From Guillardia theta CCMP2712 (lineage: Eukaryota; Cryptophyceae; Pyrenomonadales; Geminigeraceae), in assembly GCF_000315625.1 (NCBI RefSeq), contig NW_005434563.1:155387-199785 (forward strand): a stretch of 44,399 bases of DNA, given 5' to 3'. This document shows, in pieces, positions 42,349-44,399 of the stretch. The notes under the pieces were generated by a model. It did no database searches. It was given only the letters and a program-made list of their open reading frames with translations, and was not told the DNA's origin. How positions within the stretch are numbered: the first letter of the stretch is position 1; the number at the start of each line of letters is the position of its first letter. A program made the position numbers and the translations under genes.

Positions 42349-42681
42349 TCAGCTGTTGGAAAGCAGGTGGGAGGCGACGACAGTGATGTAAGCAGAGAGC
42401 TGCAAGATCGTTTCCTCCAGCTTCTCATCCTCGTCCAGTTCATCGTCTTCCTCCTCGCTCTCCTCCTTCGTCTCCTTCCATCCGTTCACGTCGCTTGAAG
42501 GCATCTCTCCCATGGGATTTGCATGGTCTCTCCGAGCCGCCGCCTCTCTCTGCTCCCCACTCCTCGCACGTTTCCTCGGGCTGGCCTCTGCTGCTTCCCT
42601 TCCACTCTGACCATCCACCATGGCACCGCCCGCTGTGTCCTCCCCCTCCGTTCGCAAGTCGTTAGATGATCGTTTAGTCAT
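42349..42681 (-). CDS. Small acidic, probably nuclear protein, 110 aa
   Basis: A single open frame from an ATG at 42681. The N-terminus is polar. A basic PRKRARSG motif near residue 35 looks like a nuclear localisation signal, and residues 66-90 are strongly acidic (KEESEEEDDELDEDEKLEE), running into an amphipathic end (ILQLSAYITVVASHLL). No family recognised. The composition is unlike the GC- or CT-rich noise frames around it. It could be the first exon of a longer gene, since a GT-containing donor-like site lies near the end, but no clear acceptor was found. It diverges from the gene starting at 43486. Confidence 0.45.
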   Translation of the reverse strand: MTKRSSNDLRTEGEDTAGGAMVDGQSGREAAEASPRKRARSGEQREAAARRDHANPMGEMPSSDVNGWKETKEESEEEDDELDEDEKLEETILQLSAYITVVASHLLSNS

Positions 42682-43485
42682 CTCCGGACTAGAAACAGCC
42701 TTGTCGCAGATCCTCGCTTCTCTCCTCGCTCTTCCTTTTCTCGCTTCTCGCTCCTCCTTTATTCCTCCTCGCTCCTCGTGATCGGTCTTCAGGTTCGTCA
42801 GTGCATCACTGAAGTGGCCTCTCCTTGGTCGCTCAACCTTCCCTTCAGCGGATCCCCCACCTCAAACTCGCTTTTTCGGTCCTGCCCGTCCCCTTTCTCA
42901 CCTCTTCTCAGCTCTACCAACCTCTGTCCATCTCCGCTCCTTTCCTCCCTGCCAGCTCCTTTGCTCCTCTTGATGCACCCCGCGATTCTCCCCTCCCTTC
43001 CCTTCCTTCCCTCCCCTTTCCTCAGGTGCGCTCCTGCTCCTCTCGCTCCTTGCTCCTTGCTCCTTGCTCCTGCTCCTGCTCCTCCTCCTCTTCTTCTTCC
43101 TCCTCCTCCTCCTCCAGCAATCAGCTGCAGCGTCAGAGTCCACACATCCTCTGCCCCCTCACGTGCTCCTCCCCTCACACGCGCGTTCCCTCGCTCATTT
43201 TCCGGCTCATTTTTGCATTTTCGCCTGTGGGGCCAGCCTGTGGTCGTCCATCTTCGTGGTTACCCTACGACCGCCTGATGGCGACTGGGGAAAGGTGGTG
43301 GTGCAGGATAGTAGGGGAGGAGGAGGAGGAGGAAGAGGACAGGACAGGACAAGAGGACTGGAAGGCAAGAGTAAAAGGAGAGGAGAGGAGGAGGAGGAGG
43401 AGTGGGGAAGGGGAGTAGATAGTAAGACTCCCGACTTTCGTCCCTTGAGCAAGGACTTGATTGCGAGCTGCGGTTGCTGGTAGCC
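42682..43485. promoter_or_regulatory. Divergent intergenic region
   Basis: 800 bases between the minus-strand acidic-protein start and the plus-strand gene at 43486. Bases 42860-43200 are strongly pyrimidine-rich on the plus strand, with CTCCTG repeats at 43045-43115, and 43310-43410 is purine-rich. No ORF has coding character. No defined promoter element was recognised. Confidence 0.4.
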
Positions 43486-44017
43486 ATGCCTTCCTCCAGC
43501 GCCATGTCGCCAGCTGCTCCTGCAAGTCCAGACGTCGAGATCCATCCTGCCGAGATCCTCGTGGTTGCCAACGACTATGACGAGCAGGCGATCATGCAGT
43601 CTGGCTCGGACTATGACCGACAGGATGGGGACGTGCGGGGCAGGGAGGATGGGGCGGAGGACGCGGAGACGAGCCGGAACTCCGTCAACGTTTCCTTCAA
43701 GGCCATCCCGGTGACAGAGGAGAACGTTTCTGCTCTCTCCTGCAGCCTTAGGACAAGGCACGTGCACGACGAGAGGGGGACGGAGGATGAGAGCGACATG
43801 TCGAGCGAGGAGGAGGAGGACATGGAGCGGAAGCCTCTTCGATCAGCAGGGCAGGAAGTGCTGGATAGAACATCGACGATGGGGGAGATGATGATACAGA
43901 AGATGCAAACCAACCCCGACCAGCTCGTCGTCCTCGTCCTCACCAGCAGCTACCAGGTGAACTCCTCCCATCCACTATCATCATCATCGTCATCGTTGTC
44001 GTCGTTGTAATCATCAC

Positions 44018-44048
<31 letters not shown>

Positions 44049-44399
44049 TCTTATTTGCCCATCTTTTCTCAGTTTTTCCCTTTCACTTCTCCAATCTCAC
44101 AATTCCTTCAGAGTTTTATGAGGAGCGATATGACGAGGTAAAACTTCTTTGTCCCCCTCCTCCTCCCCAATCCTCCCCAATCCTGCATGATAACCCCTGC
44201 CATCCTCCTCCCTCCCCACACCTCTCACTCCCCTTCTCTCCCTCCCCTCGGTTCTCTCTCTCCCCTCGTCTTTCTCTCTCCCCTCGTCTCTCCCTTCCCT
44301 CGTCTCTCGCTCTCAGCACTGATACAGGTACGATCTCCTCACTGAGTGTCGGAGGATGCTTCCTCAACGACAAGAAGCGCTCGGAGCTTCTCTGCAGCT
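43486..44399 (+). CDS. 5' part of an uncharacterised gene, truncated by the window end
   Basis: Exon 1 is 43486-43956 (157 codons), exon 2 is a 26-nt microexon (44112-44137), and exon 3 starts at 44317 and runs off the end; phases 0 and 2 match and the joined frame stays open. Exon 1 is acidic and Ser/Asp-rich (DMSSEEEEDMERK) with a hydrophobic end (QLVVLVLTSSYQ). Exon 3 continues SVGGCFLNDKKRSELL. No domain recognised. The first intron contains a long CAT microsatellite, the second is pyrimidine-rich. The ATG (tagccATGCC) is preferred over the in-frame TTG just upstream. Confidence 0.6.
43975..44048. repeat. (CAT)n microsatellite in an intron
   Basis: About 75 bases of CAT/CGT triplets, inside the first intron of the gene starting at 43486. 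Confidence 0.9.

Noticed and set aside
1-44399. tRNA, rRNA, riboswitch or bacterial origin signals
   Set aside because: Looked for cloverleaf-like and conserved RNA words on both strands and saw none that I could support by eye.

Overview
This is nuclear DNA from a unicellular eukaryote, probably an alga or other protist. Gene models only close when GT-AG introns are removed, introns are very short (39-86 nt is common), many introns are pyrimidine-rich on the coding strand, and the window carries a chromodomain Ty3-type integrase, a degraded reverse transcriptase, pepsin-type proteases and an SPX-RING protein. A cryptophyte-like alga would fit, but the species is inference. I saw no tRNA, rRNA or CRISPR array.

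The left half (1-23.3 kb) is repeat-rich and duplicated. It holds a GAGCAG-type satellite, a foldback (MITE-like) element, a Ty3 integrase remnant, decayed recombinase and reverse-transcriptase ORFs, and a tangle of direct and inverted repeats ending in a perfect palindrome. Embedded in this are four copies (A, B, C, D, all minus strand) of one gene family: a caspase-like (C14) domain with an intact His/Cys pair, joined through a linker exon to a conserved C-terminal domain I do not recognise. Copy A looks intact (about 920 aa in three exons). Copy C keeps the caspase domain but is cut off by a frameshift. B and D are partial. A NACHT - pentapeptide repeat - WD40 gene (NLR-like) starts just upstream of copy B and reads away from it; its 3' part is frame-broken. 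Together this is a caspase-plus-NLR locus that is actively rearranging, reminiscent of programmed-death or defence loci.

Two minus-strand membrane-protein genes lie at 15.1-17.7 kb, convergent with the NACHT gene.

The right half (25-44.4 kb) is more ordinary gene space: a small secreted protein; an SPX-RING protein with a short gene (or C-terminal extension) only 21 nt downstream; a 186-aa acidic protein; a small single-pass membrane protein that meets it convergently over a perfect 30-bp hairpin; a membrane-anchored coiled-coil protein in about nine exons; a pair of same-strand pepsin-like genes; a short acidic protein; and the 5' part of one more gene cut by the window end. The pepsin-like pair is the most surprising item. 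The upstream gene has the flap, the second catalytic Asp and the C-terminal strand but no first catalytic Asp. The piece it lacks (the N-terminal strand and DTGSS) is encoded immediately downstream, as if the fold were circularly permuted or the gene split and reordered.
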